A stretch of 64,000 nucleotides of DNA from Candidatus Bealeia paramacronuclearis (GCF_035607555.1 NZ_JAVHWZ010000002.1:496001-560000); one strand, 5' to 3'. Shown: positions 36,391 to 45,498, counted from the stretch's first letter. Made by a program: numbers and translations. Notes: generated from the sequence alone by a model not told the origin.

Positions 36391-36461
36391 GTCATACCCA
36401 CAAAGACGGGAGTCCATAAAACACAAATCAAAAGGTGGCCCCCCGCCTTCGTGGGGATGAA
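36391..36461. repeat. Palindromic repeat of a second type, overlapping the envC start
   Basis: GTCATACCCACAAAGACGGG (36391-36410) is nearly the complement of CCCGCCTTCGTGGGGATGA (ending 36460), with about 30 bp between. It resembles common REP-like elements built around an ACAAAGRCGGG core. The final ATGA contains the likely envC start codon, so the insertion seems to have supplied or moved that start. Confidence 0.65.
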
Positions 36462-37443
36462 TAACGGGTGTGTGCGTGCTTTAATACTCATATTGGCAAC
36501 ACTCATTTCTCCCTCCCTTTTTGCTGAAGACGTCCCTGAAAATCCTTATGTACTCGCTCAAGAGGTCCAAAAATTAGAGGCTGAAATTGTGGCCCTTGAA
36601 GCCAGTTTAAAAGACTCCGAAAAGAATCAGGCTCAACTTCGAGAAGAAATCTCACACGCCCTTCCTCTTTTGATTCGCTATGCACGACGAAATCCTTTGG
36701 AATTTATGGTCCGCCCCCAAGAACACAAAAATGTAGCCAAAGAGCGTGCACTCATTGGGTCCCTTAGCACGAAACTAAGCCGACTCTTTACCAATGAGAA
36801 ACTGAATTTTTCCGAGAATTCCACCATTCGAAATGATATCCTCCGGCATCTCCAAATTAAAAAAGAAGCTCTCTCAGAATTGGTGATGTTGCATCAAGAG
36901 TATACTTTGGCTCAGAAAGAAAAAATTGCAGCGCTTGAAAAACAAGAACATGAAAAAATTACAGGCAAAAAACTCTCCGTCAATGAGCTCCTCAATGAAA
37001 GTCAAATCTCACGGGGAAAAAAGCCCATACTCCCTGCATCCGAAAGTGCACTTCCAATTTTAAGGCTCGATCCCCCTATCACAGGAAAAATTGTGGGCCT
37101 TTATGACGAGCAAATGGATTATAGTCCTCACAGCAAAGGTATTGTCTTTGAGGGCAAAAAAGGGGGACTGATCATGGCCCCAGCCCATGGTGTTGTAAAA
37201 TACGTAGGCAAATTTCGCGAACATGATCCCATCGCCATCATTGATCATGGCGAAAAAACAACAACCATTTTGATTGGCGCGGAGTCCTTTTCTGTCCAGC
37301 CTGGTCAAAGTATTTACATGGGACAAACCTTGGGAAAGCTTCCAGGATATGGCGCAAATGCACCGCGTCTTTACATGGAATTTCGACACAGCGGAAAATA
37401 CATTGATCCCATGCCATTTTTTAGCGACAATGCATCAAACTAA
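36457..37443 (+). CDS. envC: Murein hydrolase activator EnvC-like protein
   Basis: About 328 residues from ATG 36457, chosen because a signal peptide follows (CVRALILILATLISPSLFA). The in-frame ATG at 36364 overlaps gpmI and would read through a palindromic repeat. A periplasmic coiled coil (about 20-190) precedes a LytM/M23 domain with GLIMAPAHGVVKYVGKF and a C-terminal YMEFRHSGKYIDPMPFF. The catalytic zinc residues of true M23 enzymes are not all present, as expected for EnvC, which activates amidases at division sites. gpmI lies upstream and ctpA 19 bp downstream. Confidence 0.85.
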   Translation: MNNGCVRALILILATLISPSLFAEDVPENPYVLAQEVQKLEAEIVALEASLKDSEKNQAQLREEISHALPLLIRYARRNPLEFMVRPQEHKNVAKERALIGSLSTKLSRLFTNEKLNFSENSTIRNDILRHLQIKKEALSELVMLHQEYTLAQKEKIAALEKQEHEKITGKKLSVNELLNESQISRGKKPILPASESALPILRLDPPITGKIVGLYDEQMDYSPHSKGIVFEGKKGGLIMAPAHGVVKYVGKFREHDPIAIIDHGEKTTTILIGAESFSVQPGQSIYMGQTLGKLPGYGANAPRLYMEFRHSGKYIDPMPFFSDNASN

Positions 37444-37461
37444 AATTATCGGGGACACCAA

Positions 37462-38832
37462 ATGATACGTAAAAATTTAACATACATCGGCTTTTTTATT
37501 TTTGCACTCGGGATTGCAAACTATAGCATGGTTGCAGATGCACCCAAAACTTCCACCAAGCCCTCACCTAAAACCAAGGATGCTGCAGAGGCGCAGACAA
37601 TCCCGCCCATCAATGCTCAACTTTTTGATGAAGTTTTGGGGAAAGTTCGTGCGGACTTTGTCGATAAAGTTGACGAAGACAAGCTCCTTGGAGGTGCTCT
37701 TAATGGCATGCTCACAGCTCTTGACCCTCATTCTGCTTATTTAGATCCCAAGGAATATAAAGAACTTCAAGAGCAAACCAAAGGGGAGTTCGGGGGACTT
37801 GGAATCGAAGTCACTATGGAAGATGGCGTTGTTAAAGTTGTCTCTCCTATTGATGACACCCCTGCCTTTAAAGCAGGAATTGAAGCGGGCGATCTCATTA
37901 TCATGATTGATAAAAAACCCGTTATGGGATTGACCATCAATCAAGCAGTGGACCTCATGCGCGGAGAGCCCGGTAAAAAAGTGGTTCTCAAAATTAAGCG
38001 CGCCCATAAAGATCCGTTTGATGTGACGGTCACGCGCGAGATTATTAAAGTTCAACCCATCAAGTCCCGCGTCGAAGGCAATGTTGGCTATATTCGCATC
38101 TCAACATTTGGCGAGAAAACAGCCCCCATGCTGAAAGACGCCATTTTGGACATCAAGAAAAAATTGGGCAACAAACTTGAAGGTTTCGTTTTGGACCTCA
38201 GAAATGATCCCGGCGGACTTTTGGATGCGGCGATTGAATCTGCCGATCATTTCTTAAAAGAAGGAGAAGTTGTCTCCACCCGCGGCAAAGATCCGAAAAA
38301 CAACGTTTCGTTTAAAGCACAAGGTGAAGATTTGGCTGAGGGCTACCCCATTGTTGTTTTAATCAACAGTGGATCTGCATCCGCCTCTGAAATTTTGGCG
38401 GGTGCTTTGCAAGATCATCACCGCGCTGTAGTTGCAGGTACAAAATCCTTTGGAAAAGGTTCCGTGCAATTGATCATTCCGATGGTCAATGGTGGAGCGA
38501 TTAAATTGACCGTTGCACGTTATTACACGCCTTCGGGGCGTTCCATTCAAGCAACTGGTATTGAACCCGACATCATCGTCGAGCAAGTCGCTAACCTTGA
38601 AAAAATCAAAGAGGATGAACGCATTCGCGAGGCCGATTTCATTGGGGCTTTGAAAAATGAGCACACGCCGCCCAAACCCAATCCAGAAGCGGAAGAACCC
38701 AAAGATCTCGAAACAGAGGTCATTGATCCTGTAACTGGCAAAAAAAAGGAAGAGGTCAAGGATTACCAACTTTTGCGCGCAATTGATATCGTCAGAGCCA
38801 TGTACCTGGCGCAAAAGAATCCCTCCAAATAA
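37462..38832 (+). CDS. ctpA: S41-family C-terminal processing protease CtpA
   Basis: 456 residues. A signal/anchor segment (6-22) is followed by a PDZ domain (about 108-190, with GEFGGLGIEVTMEDG) and the tail-specific protease core. Nucleophile region INSGSASASEILAGALQDH is at 301-319, and the general base Lys332 in TKSFGKGSVQ. It degrades or trims periplasmic proteins, in many bacteria murein hydrolases. It sits between envC and a divergent polysaccharide deacetylase, an arrangement common in alphaproteobacteria. The Lys/Glu-rich tail (400-440) is probably flexible. Confidence 0.95.
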   Translation: MIRKNLTYIGFFIFALGIANYSMVADAPKTSTKPSPKTKDAAEAQTIPPINAQLFDEVLGKVRADFVDKVDEDKLLGGALNGMLTALDPHSAYLDPKEYKELQEQTKGEFGGLGIEVTMEDGVVKVVSPIDDTPAFKAGIEAGDLIIMIDKKPVMGLTINQAVDLMRGEPGKKVVLKIKRAHKDPFDVTVTREIIKVQPIKSRVEGNVGYIRISTFGEKTAPMLKDAILDIKKKLGNKLEGFVLDLRNDPGGLLDAAIESADHFLKEGEVVSTRGKDPKNNVSFKAQGEDLAEGYPIVVLINSGSASASEILAGALQDHHRAVVAGTKSFGKGSVQLIIPMVNGGAIKLTVARYYTPSGRSIQATGIEPDIIVEQVANLEKIKEDERIREADFIGALKNEHTPPKPNPEAEEPKDLETEVIDPVTGKKKEEVKDYQLLRAIDIVRAMYLAQKNPSK

Positions 38833-38844
38833 AAGGAACATCCT

Positions 38845-39846
38845 ATGGAGGGGCTCTTTGAGAAGCTCAATTTGAAAAAGAAGGCTGCAAGTTTTTTTAG
38901 CGGCAGTCTTCGTTTTCTCAAAGGTCCCTTAGGACGGGCTTGGACAGTTTTTTTAATCTTCGTAGTTTTGCTCATTTCAATTGCGGGTTTCCTTCCTAAG
39001 AACACCACCATTTCTCAATCTGCAATGGTGGCTTTAACATCTTCAGGTTCTGAAAAACTTGTGATGAAACCACTAACCCCACCACAAGATCCCGCTTTCC
39101 AAAAATATGCCCAACCCACAGCTGTTGCAGATGGAGCTGCGGTGGCCGCCCTCATCATCACGAATCTCGGATTAGACCCCAAATTATTAGACCAAGCCAA
39201 ATCATCATTTCCCAAAGAAGTCACTTTTGCTCTCAATCCAGGCTCCCCCAATTTATCTCAGCTCATTAAAGATCTTCGTGCAGACGGACGAGAGGTCATT
39301 CTCATGGTGCCCATGGAACCTTTGGATTATCCCCAAAGCGATCCGGGACCCAACTTACTTTTGACTTCAATCAATCCTGAAGATAATTTGGGACGCCTCA
39401 GAGAAACACTCAAAACCGCAGACGGCATTGTGGGGGTGACAAATTTTATGGGGGAAGCCTTTGTGAGATCCATTGAGCATGTCCGCCCCATCCTCTCCCT
39501 TTTAAAAGAAGGCGGATATTTAGTGATGGACACGACTCTTTCTGAAAAAAGCGAAATACCTCCCCTTTCAACTGAGTTGGGGATGCAAAATCTTCTCGTC
39601 AAATCCCAAAGCTTTGAGGATTTAACAGATTCCAAATTCAGAGCCGCAGCCCTTTCCAATGTCGAACGTTTGGCCAAGCGCGACATGAGCGTAATTGCCT
39701 ATGCCCCGGCATTTCCAAAGGACGTTGAAACCCTAAGCGATTGGTCAAAGGGTCTGAAGGAAAAAGGAATTACACTCGTGCCTTTAACCTTTGCCGCCCA
39801 TTATACGGCAACACCTGTGAAAGACACTGCTGCACCGTTACATTAA
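38845..39846 (+). CDS. Divergent polysaccharide deacetylase family protein (YibQ/DUF610)
   Basis: 333 residues. One membrane helix near 30-50 (RAWTVFLIFVVLLISIAGFL) anchors a periplasmic domain with AALIITNLGLD, FALNPGSPNLSQLIKDLRAD, VILMVPMEPLDYP and GIVGVTNFMGEAF, the YibQ pattern. The family keeps a deacetylase-like fold; its role is unknown but it travels with envC and ctpA. Here the usual IDDLG motif is ITNLG, so metal-dependent activity is doubtful. Gap to ctpA is 12 bp. Confidence 0.88.
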   Translation: MEGLFEKLNLKKKAASFFSGSLRFLKGPLGRAWTVFLIFVVLLISIAGFLPKNTTISQSAMVALTSSGSEKLVMKPLTPPQDPAFQKYAQPTAVADGAAVAALIITNLGLDPKLLDQAKSSFPKEVTFALNPGSPNLSQLIKDLRADGREVILMVPMEPLDYPQSDPGPNLLLTSINPEDNLGRLRETLKTADGIVGVTNFMGEAFVRSIEHVRPILSLLKEGGYLVMDTTLSEKSEIPPLSTELGMQNLLVKSQSFEDLTDSKFRAAALSNVERLAKRDMSVIAYAPAFPKDVETLSDWSKGLKEKGITLVPLTFAAHYTATPVKDTAAPLH

Positions 39847-39856
39847 GCCTCCTTTT

Positions 39857-40072
39857 TCAGCTTGGACCAATGAGTTGCGAAACTTTTAAAAAACCGGCGC
39901 CCTCGCGTGCGGCACTGCTTTTTGTTTTAGGAACGCAGTGGGTTTGCCCGGCCCCCGGATAATTAATACAAACGCAGCCTTGATCTCCCTCACATTGTGG
40001 ATTTACAGCATCAAGCATACTGATAAATAATATGGCCGATGCTGAAAGCACACATAATCCTAAAAAACGCAT
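39857..40072 (-). CDS. Small secreted protein with four cysteines
   Basis: 71 residues from the ATG at 40072, chosen because GGAG lies 8 nt before it and the signal peptide MRFLGLCVLSASAILFISML then begins directly. A start at 40099 is less likely. The mature part contains CEGDQGCVCINYPGAGQTHC, suggesting disulphides. It lies alone between two plus-strand genes. No family recognised. It is the second cysteine-bearing exported peptide in this window, without visible similarity to the one at 26070. Confidence 0.6.
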   Translation of the reverse strand: MRFLGLCVLSASAILFISMLDAVNPQCEGDQGCVCINYPGAGQTHCVPKTKSSAAREGAGFLKVSQLIGPS

Positions 40073-40176
40073 ATCGAGTCTCCAAATTAACGGTTTCATA
40101 ATTTAAAATTTACTCTAATGTAAAAGAGTTTAAATTTTCCTAAACAAAGCCCTAAAAAAGAGTAAACATAAAAAAA

Positions 40177-40680
40177 ATGATAAATCAGGATGAAGACTTC
40201 GACTGGGACCCCAATTATCGCTTAGGCGTGGGCATGATGTTGGTAAATCAAAAGAACCAAGTTTTTTTGGGTCAACGTCGGGACAATAAAGATGATGCAT
40301 GGCAAATGCCACAAGGCGGGATTACTCTTCATGAGGATCCTGACCATGCGATGCTACGCGAACTTGTGGAAGAAATCGGAACGCGCAACGTTGAGATTAT
40401 CGTAAAATCCAAATCCTGGTATAAATATAATCTTCCTGATGAGTTAGCAAATCGCCTCTGGCGCGGTCGATACAAAGGACAACAGCAACTCTGGTATGCG
40501 CTGAGATTCCGCGGGAAAGATCACGAAATCAATATTAATACCTATCATCCCGAATTTTCAAAATGGCAATGGTTCGAAAAATACCAGGTCCTGGATCTTA
40601 TCGTGCCTTTTAAACGCTCTCTTTACAGACAAGTGTTTGAGGATCTTTGGCCTTTTGTCGAAAAGCATCCAAAGGATTAG
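40177..40680 (+). CDS. rppH: RNA pyrophosphohydrolase
   Basis: 167 residues. The Nudix box GGITLHEDPDHAMLRELVEE, then IG, spans about 47-68 with the catalytic Glu residues 62, 65 and 66. N-terminal NYRLGVGMMLVN and QMPQGGI are typical of RppH/NudH, which removes pyrophosphate from the 5' end of mRNA to start decay. It lies downstream of the envC-ctpA-deacetylase genes, its usual neighbourhood in alphaproteobacteria. The ribosome site is weak. Confidence 0.93.
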   Translation: MINQDEDFDWDPNYRLGVGMMLVNQKNQVFLGQRRDNKDDAWQMPQGGITLHEDPDHAMLRELVEEIGTRNVEIIVKSKSWYKYNLPDELANRLWRGRYKGQQQLWYALRFRGKDHEININTYHPEFSKWQWFEKYQVLDLIVPFKRSLYRQVFEDLWPFVEKHPKD

Positions 40681-40686
40681 GTCGTA

Positions 40687-40719
40687 GAAGGGTGTCGATT
40701 TCTTAAAATTTCACCCTTC
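40687..40719. terminator. Possible bidirectional terminator between rppH and ampD
   Basis: GAAGGGTG (40687-40694) pairs perfectly with CACCCTTC (40712-40719) across a 17-nt loop, between two convergent stops. There is no clean T-run, so confidence is low. Confidence 0.35.
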
Positions 40720-41397
40720 ACATTGACGTACCACCACTTCCATCAAATATCGTGTTTCCTCATCCAAAATCCCGTCAAAATTATTTGGCCGAAAATGCCT
40801 TTGAAAGGCGATGATGGACTCATTTGGAAAATCAGGGTTATATCCAATTTTTTGAAGGATCTCCTTTTCATTTTCTCCACTGAGATCTCCCAAATCAATT
40901 TCTGGCCAAATCCCGAGCCCTTCTTTTGCAAAGTCTTTCCAGGGAAAGAGGTGTCCCGGATCTTGCTTGCGCTGCGGCGAAATATCCGAGTGCCCCCAAA
41001 GGCAATCTTGCCCCAGTTTGTGACGCAATTGAATGTCTTTACAAAGATTAAGCACAGCCTCAATTTGAGGTTTTGAAAACTCTCGATATCCATGAGAATG
41101 TCCTGGATTTTGAATTTCAATACCGATGCTGTGGCTGTTGAGACTTTTGCGCCCCCGCCAATAACTTGCGCCATCTGGTCCGGCATGCCACGCACGTTTT
41201 TCCTCATCCACCAGTTGGTAAATCTCACCAGTTTCATCAACAAGATAATGGGAACTGACCTGGGCCTCTAGATTTGTGAGAATGGAAAGCGAAGCCGCAA
41301 TTGAAGGGGTGTCTGTATAATGAACAATAATCCATTCAATTTTGGAGCCCGCAATACGCTCATTAAAATTAGGGGAATAAACGGATTTGAGATCCAT
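40711..41397 (-). CDS. ampD: N-acetylmuramoyl-L-alanine amidase, AmpD type
   Basis: About 228 residues from ATG 41397; a GTG at 41412 would add five. The amidase_2 domain has zinc ligands in IIVHYTDT and GHSDISPQRKQDPG, with YQLVDEEKRAWHAGPDG and SIGIEIQNPGH between. The C-terminal ~60 residues form a peptidoglycan-binding-type helical domain. No signal peptide, so it is probably cytoplasmic, trimming recycled anhydro-muropeptides. Convergent with rppH. Confidence 0.92.
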   Translation of the reverse strand: MDLKSVYSPNFNERIAGSKIEWIIVHYTDTPSIAASLSILTNLEAQVSSHYLVDETGEIYQLVDEEKRAWHAGPDGASYWRGRKSLNSHSIGIEIQNPGHSHGYREFSKPQIEAVLNLCKDIQLRHKLGQDCLWGHSDISPQRKQDPGHLFPWKDFAKEGLGIWPEIDLGDLSGENEKEILQKIGYNPDFPNESIIAFQRHFRPNNFDGILDEETRYLMEVVVRQCEG

Positions 41398-41627
41398 ACA
41401 CTCTTGTCTCACAGTTAGATTAAAACTTTATTTTCCTAAAATTCAAAGTGGGCGAATTATAGCACACAAACGATTACTTTATATTTAAAAATTTTATAAA
41501 TAAAAAATATTTTATTTTCTTATTTTTACTCATTTTTAACGATTTTCATTCAATATCTCACATAAATGGATGAGAGGTTTTCAATACACTTTCATTATTT
41601 ATTTTCGCAACAACAAGAGAGGTTGCC

Positions 41628-42314
41628 ATGTTGAAACATTCACTTTCCGCAACGGTCATATCTTGCTTCATCTCCTTTGCCACAAATGCCGAAGGCGAAG
41701 ATCTTTATGATTTTCCGTCTTCGGTCTATCATCCACCTTTAAAAAGTCTCATTTTACCTGCAAAAGATGGAATTCCCACTCAACTTAAGACAGGCTACGA
41801 TCCACTGATCAAGAAGAAAAAAGTGAATTTTAACTCCCTTGAAGATATCACCGAAGAAAGTGTAATCGCTTTCAAAATCGATTTGGTTGAAAAAGTGCTC
41901 AAGCGGACAACTTTTGAGGTTGAGCTTTTGGGAGAAAATAATCTGCAACACCTACCTCCCCTTTGGGTGTTTGGAAGCGAATTTCAAAAAGGCGAAGATT
42001 ACACTCTCACCGCTAAAAAAATAGCCCGCTTGGCCATGTCCGCCACAAATGAGTATTTGCACAACGTGAGTGAGACTGAGAAAAAACAGCTGATCTCGAA
42101 CCTTTATGTACGCGCGGGTAATTTCATGAAGCTGGCCGCAGAGTCCGCTTCTTCTCCAAAAGTCAAACAAGATCAATATCTGAGCGCTGCACAATATTAC
42201 TATTGGGCCACAAAACGCGTAGACAATCCTTACCTAAAAGCCGACATTCGCAAATCCATTAAGGAATGCTCTTTGGAGTCTTGCAAATACGGAAAGATGA
42301 GTTCAAATCTTTAA
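41628..42314 (+). CDS. Secreted protein of unknown function
   Basis: 228 residues with a signal peptide (MLKHSLSATVISCFISFATNA). The mature part begins with a loop containing DGIPTQ, a hexapeptide shared with the secreted protein at 4374. It continues as mostly helical sequence with a TPR-like feel near 130-200 (YVRAGNFMKLAAESA, YLSAAQYYYWATKR). No recognised domain. AGAGAGGTTGCC precedes the ATG, and a strong terminator follows, so it is a single-gene unit. Confidence 0.7.
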   Translation: MLKHSLSATVISCFISFATNAEGEDLYDFPSSVYHPPLKSLILPAKDGIPTQLKTGYDPLIKKKKVNFNSLEDITEESVIAFKIDLVEKVLKRTTFEVELLGENNLQHLPPLWVFGSEFQKGEDYTLTAKKIARLAMSATNEYLHNVSETEKKQLISNLYVRAGNFMKLAAESASSPKVKQDQYLSAAQYYYWATKRVDNPYLKADIRKSIKECSLESCKYGKMSSNL

Positions 42315-42330
42315 GAATATGACTTTTGTA

Positions 42331-42358
42331 AAAAAGACCTCAAAATAGAGGTCTTTTT
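42331..42358 (+). terminator. Intrinsic terminator
   Basis: An 11-bp perfect stem (AAAAAGACCTC / GAGGTCTTTTT) with loop AAAATA runs into a T-run. It ends the transcript of the secreted protein at 41628. Because the A-run precedes the stem it may also work on the other strand. Confidence 0.92.
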
Positions 42359-42463
42359 TTCTGAAAATTCCCAAATTTAAACACAGGAAACATATCAGGA
42401 AGCCTTGCGCTTTGGAGCTTGTTATGTTTTATTTTAATTAATTAACATCAGGGATGCACTATA

Positions 42464-42928
42464 ATGCAAGAAAATAAAACTTCTCTTTTCCTCTCCTTTG
42501 TGGTGTTTTTTTTAGCATCGACAACTTCAGTATTTGGCCAGGCTCCAAGCAAGCCATCGTTGGATGTTTTTGGTCCCCGCGATAACATTTCAGGCATGTT
42601 TAACCCAGAAAAAGACACACTCACTTGCCCCATGCTCTTGAGCAATACAATCGTTTATCCTTCTGGACAGACACAACTTATCTGCCAAAATACCTACAAT
42701 CTTTGTATGATTATCAAAGCACTGGAAAACAAAATTAAGAGTGCGAACACCCCCACCTTCAGACTTCCCAAAGGGATGACAATTGAAAGACTGAAAAAAG
42801 ACTTAGCCTTTGGAAAAGAGTTTACTGATTTTTATTTAAGGGGATGCCAACTCGTCATTGGCGCTAGTCAAACCGGCTTTAATGGAACACTCCCTCCACC
42901 GCCCACTATTAGTAATTTCACCCCTTAA
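42464..42928 (+). CDS. Secreted protein of unknown function
   Basis: 154 residues with a signal peptide (MQENKTSLFLSFVVFFLAST, cut near VFG). The mature protein has four cysteines (CPMLL, CQNTYNLC, GCQLV) likely forming two disulphides, and a proline-rich end (GTLPPPPTISNFTP). Not recognised. Its stop overlaps the convergent yceD stop by 4 bp. Confidence 0.65.
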   Translation: MQENKTSLFLSFVVFFLASTTSVFGQAPSKPSLDVFGPRDNISGMFNPEKDTLTCPMLLSNTIVYPSGQTQLICQNTYNLCMIIKALENKIKSANTPTFRLPKGMTIERLKKDLAFGKEFTDFYLRGCQLVIGASQTGFNGTLPPPPTISNFTP

Positions 42929-43368
42929 GGTATCTCGTCCATTTTTGCAAGATACGGGTCAATCTCTAAGGACAAGGATTGGGCCACAATTTCACCTAAA
43001 TCGAGAAAATCTTCCTCGAGAATTTCAGGCGCATCTAGACTAGAGAGATCGTTCTCTTCGCTCATATATTTGGATTTAGCTTGCGTTACAAACCGCAATT
43101 CAAAGGGTGCCCTAATAAATGTGGAAAGCGGCTCGAGGGTCCGTACGCATTCTTGTTCAATTTTGGCTTCAAGCTCCCCTTCAACAATAATGAGCCCTGA
43201 GCTTTCTCTGGAAACGCTCACTTTGGCTTTTAAATTTTCAAGTTTAAGCAACCCCAAACGTTGCGCCAGCTTCTCACATTCTTGAGGGGTAGCTTCTAGG
43301 GATTTCTGAACTTTTGATGCACGGAATTCCTCAAGGGAAAGAATTCTTGAAAACTCAACTATCGTCAT
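42925..43368 (-). CDS. yceD: YceD/DUF177 family protein
   Basis: 147 residues. The pattern LEAKIEQECVRTLEPLSTFI (Cys followed by Arg-x-Leu) and the acidic end with DAPEILEEDFLDLGEIVAQS LSL mark the DUF177 family, which affects 23S rRNA or ribosome biogenesis in some organisms. It follows the cytochrome c chaperone gene by 3 bp. In many genomes it precedes rpmF and plsX; here those genes are absent. Confidence 0.88.
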   Translation of the reverse strand: MTIVEFSRILSLEEFRASKVQKSLEATPQECEKLAQRLGLLKLENLKAKVSVSRESSGLIIVEGELEAKIEQECVRTLEPLSTFIRAPFELRFVTQAKSKYMSEENDLSSLDAPEILEEDFLDLGEIVAQSLSLEIDPYLAKMDEIP

Positions 43369-43371
43369 GAT

Positions 43372-43929
43372 TTACCTCAATTCAGGCCATTCAATTGGAG
43401 TTTTTGTACGCGTAGAAAAAACTTGCGTCAACCTCTTCACACTATCCTGCATATAAGCTCCCAAAAGTATGTATGTGAGGGGATCAGCTTTTTGCGCCCC
43501 AAAAAGATTACGCTCCAGGGCTGAGGCAAACAATGTTGGATTTTGAAGGCACCCTTCATAAGCTGCAAGAACTCCATAAAAATTACTGGCAAGTTTTTTA
43601 ACTTGTCGCCCCACGCTTAAATCCCCCACCCCAATTTCGCGAAGGTTACGATCCACATCAGCAAAAAAGAGGTCAAATAAGTCTTGGGAAAAACGATTAG
43701 TCTCCCCGCTCTTGAATTTCAAAACTATCAGGGCCAAAGCCATATGAAGAGAAATACAATCAAATCGCCCCTCAAGTGTATCCGGCACCCCCAGGCGTTC
43801 ATAAAAAACAGGATTCCTCGCTTGAGACACAATCTCAGAATAGTAAAAATATACGTTTTCAAGATTAGGCGAATCAGAAGATGAGTTCCCATTGATCAAA
43901 CGATTGACAGTCTGCAGAAGGCCCGGCAT
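43372..43929 (-). CDS. Ubiquinol-cytochrome c chaperone family protein
   Basis: About 185 residues from ATG 43929, chosen because AGAGGTAAG precedes it; upstream in-frame ATGs reach 43965. Fragments YYSEIVSQARNPVFYERLGV and PDTLEGRFDCISLHMALAL match the CBP3/UQCC1-like family, which helps assemble the cytochrome bc1 complex. The yceD gene follows within 3 bp and bamE is divergent, a conserved alphaproteobacterial trio. It implies a bc1-type respiratory chain. Confidence 0.9.
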   Translation of the reverse strand: MPGLLQTVNRLINGNSSSDSPNLENVYFYYSEIVSQARNPVFYERLGVPDTLEGRFDCISLHMALALIVLKFKSGETNRFSQDLFDLFFADVDRNLREIGVGDLSVGRQVKKLASNFYGVLAAYEGCLQNPTLFASALERNLFGAQKADPLTYILLGAYMQDSVKRLTQVFSTRTKTPIEWPELR

Positions 43930-43967
43930 CTTACCTCTCATAATGTTGACATGTAAGGATTTCATTT

Positions 43968-44432
43968 ATGCTTCATACTAAACGATCATCATCACTTCTC
44001 GCCAGCTTATTTTTAAGCTTTTCTCTTTTGGGATGTGCCCAAGTCGATGTCCACGGCCACCATATCGACCCTGAGACTTTAGACACAATTGAAATGGGAA
44101 AAACCACAAAAGAAGAAGTTGTTGAGATTTTAGGCACCCCCGCCTCCGTTGCCACATTCCAAGACAATACTTGGTATTATATCTCGGAAAAAACACGGCG
44201 TACGGTGTCTTTCATGAAACCAGATGTGTTGGAAAGTCGCACTGTTATTCTTTCTTTTGATGACAAAGGGCGCGTCAAAGACATTCAAGAAAAAGGAGCC
44301 CAAGATAAAAAAGTTGTGGCCCATGTCGGACGCTCTACTCCAACCGCCGGAAGATCTTTTGGATTTTTCGAACAACTTTTGGGCAACGTCGGTCGCCTCG
44401 GAAAACCTGATCAGGATGAGCTTGAAAAGTAA
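43968..44432 (+). CDS. bamE: Outer-membrane assembly lipoprotein BamE
   Basis: 154 residues. A lipoprotein signal has the lipobox SLLGC. The SmpA/OmlA domain follows: DPETLDTIEMGKTTKEEVVEI, then LGTPASVATFQDNTWYYISE and ILSFDDKGRVKDI. BamE is part of the BAM complex that inserts beta-barrel proteins. The start lies 2 bp from the furthest upstream ATG of the divergent chaperone gene, so regulatory sequence must overlap coding sequence on one side. Confidence 0.93.
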   Translation: MLHTKRSSSLLASLFLSFSLLGCAQVDVHGHHIDPETLDTIEMGKTTKEEVVEILGTPASVATFQDNTWYYISEKTRRTVSFMKPDVLESRTVILSFDDKGRVKDIQEKGAQDKKVVAHVGRSTPTAGRSFGFFEQLLGNVGRLGKPDQDELEK

Positions 44433-44556
44433 AGCTATTTAAGAACCTTTGCATAGGATGACTCGACTCTATGAATTTTAGATAAAGCCCCCTTGCGTGA
44501 TCTGACCGACTCCGGTAGACCTAAGAGATCAGTGTGACAGTAGAAATGAGGATCCC

Positions 44557-45498
44557 ATGCGCTTTTCATCCGAACAACTCCAAGACATTGAAGAGCAACG
44601 CGGGATCACAGCGCCAACCAGACGTGCGACTGTTCCCTCCTTGGAGGAAATTCTCTACGAAGCCCTGCCCGTTTTGGATCATGGATTTATCCGCGTGATC
44701 GATTATATGGGAGATGATTCCGCTATCGTTCAAGCTGCCCGTGTGTCTTATGGTAAAGGCACCAAGAAAAAGACGGAAGATCGCGGCCTCATTCGTTATT
44801 TAATGCGTCATCTTCACACCTCTCCTTTTGAGATGTGCGAAATCAAACTCCATGTGAAACTTCCCATTTTTATTGCTCGTCAATGGATTCGCCACAGAAC
44901 CGCCAATGTGAATGAATATTCGGCACGCTATTCCATTTTAGACAAAGAATTCTATATCCCCAGGCACGAACATCTAGCGACTCAATCCACGGTCAACAAT
45001 CAAGGCCGCGGGAAGATTCTAGATTTTGATCAAGCCGAACGCGTCATGGAAATCTTAAGGCAAGATTCTGAGCGCGCTTATGACAATTATGCATATCTCT
45101 TGAATGAAGATGAGGAAGGGCAACCCGTCAATCAAGATCAGGACGGCTTGGCCCGTGAGCTCGCGCGCATGAATTTGCCCGTGAATTTTTACACCCAATG
45201 GTATTGGAAAGTAGATCTTCACAATTTCATGCATTTTCTGAATCTGCGCGCTGATGCCCATGCCCAATATGAAATTCGCGCCTATGCCGATATTCTTTTG
45301 GATGTGTTGAAACGTTGGGTTCCCCACACTTATGAAGCCTTTATGGATTATAGAAAACACAGCGCACGCCTTTCTCAAGGAGGACTTGAAGCTGTCAAGC
45401 GGATGGTCAAAGGCGAAAAAGTGGCAATGGAAGACACAGGTCTCAGTAAACGTGAATGGGATGAACTTATGGGTTTACTTGACGTCAAAGTTGGGTAA
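44557..45498 (+). CDS. thyX: FAD-dependent thymidylate synthase
   Basis: 313 residues. The ThyX motif [15 protein letters not shown] is at 112-126, with [20 protein letters not shown] before and [20 protein letters not shown] after. It makes dTMP from dUMP with reduced FAD and methylene-tetrahydrofolate, replacing ThyA. The ATG follows GAGGATCCC. The 124-bp gap from bamE shows nothing clear. Confidence 0.96.
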   Translation: MRFSSEQLQDIEEQRGITAPTRRATVPSLEEILYEALPVLDHGFIRVIDYMGDDSAIVQAARVSYGKGTKKKTEDRGLIRYLMRHLHTSPFEMCEIKLHVKLPIFIARQWIRHRTANVNEYSARYSILDKEFYIPRHEHLATQSTVNNQGRGKILDFDQAERVMEILRQDSERAYDNYAYLLNEDEEGQPVNQDQDGLARELARMNLPVNFYTQWYWKVDLHNFMHFLNLRADAHAQYEIRAYADILLDVLKRWVPHTYEAFMDYRKHSARLSQGGLEAVKRMVKGEKVAMEDTGLSKREWDELMGLLDVKVG

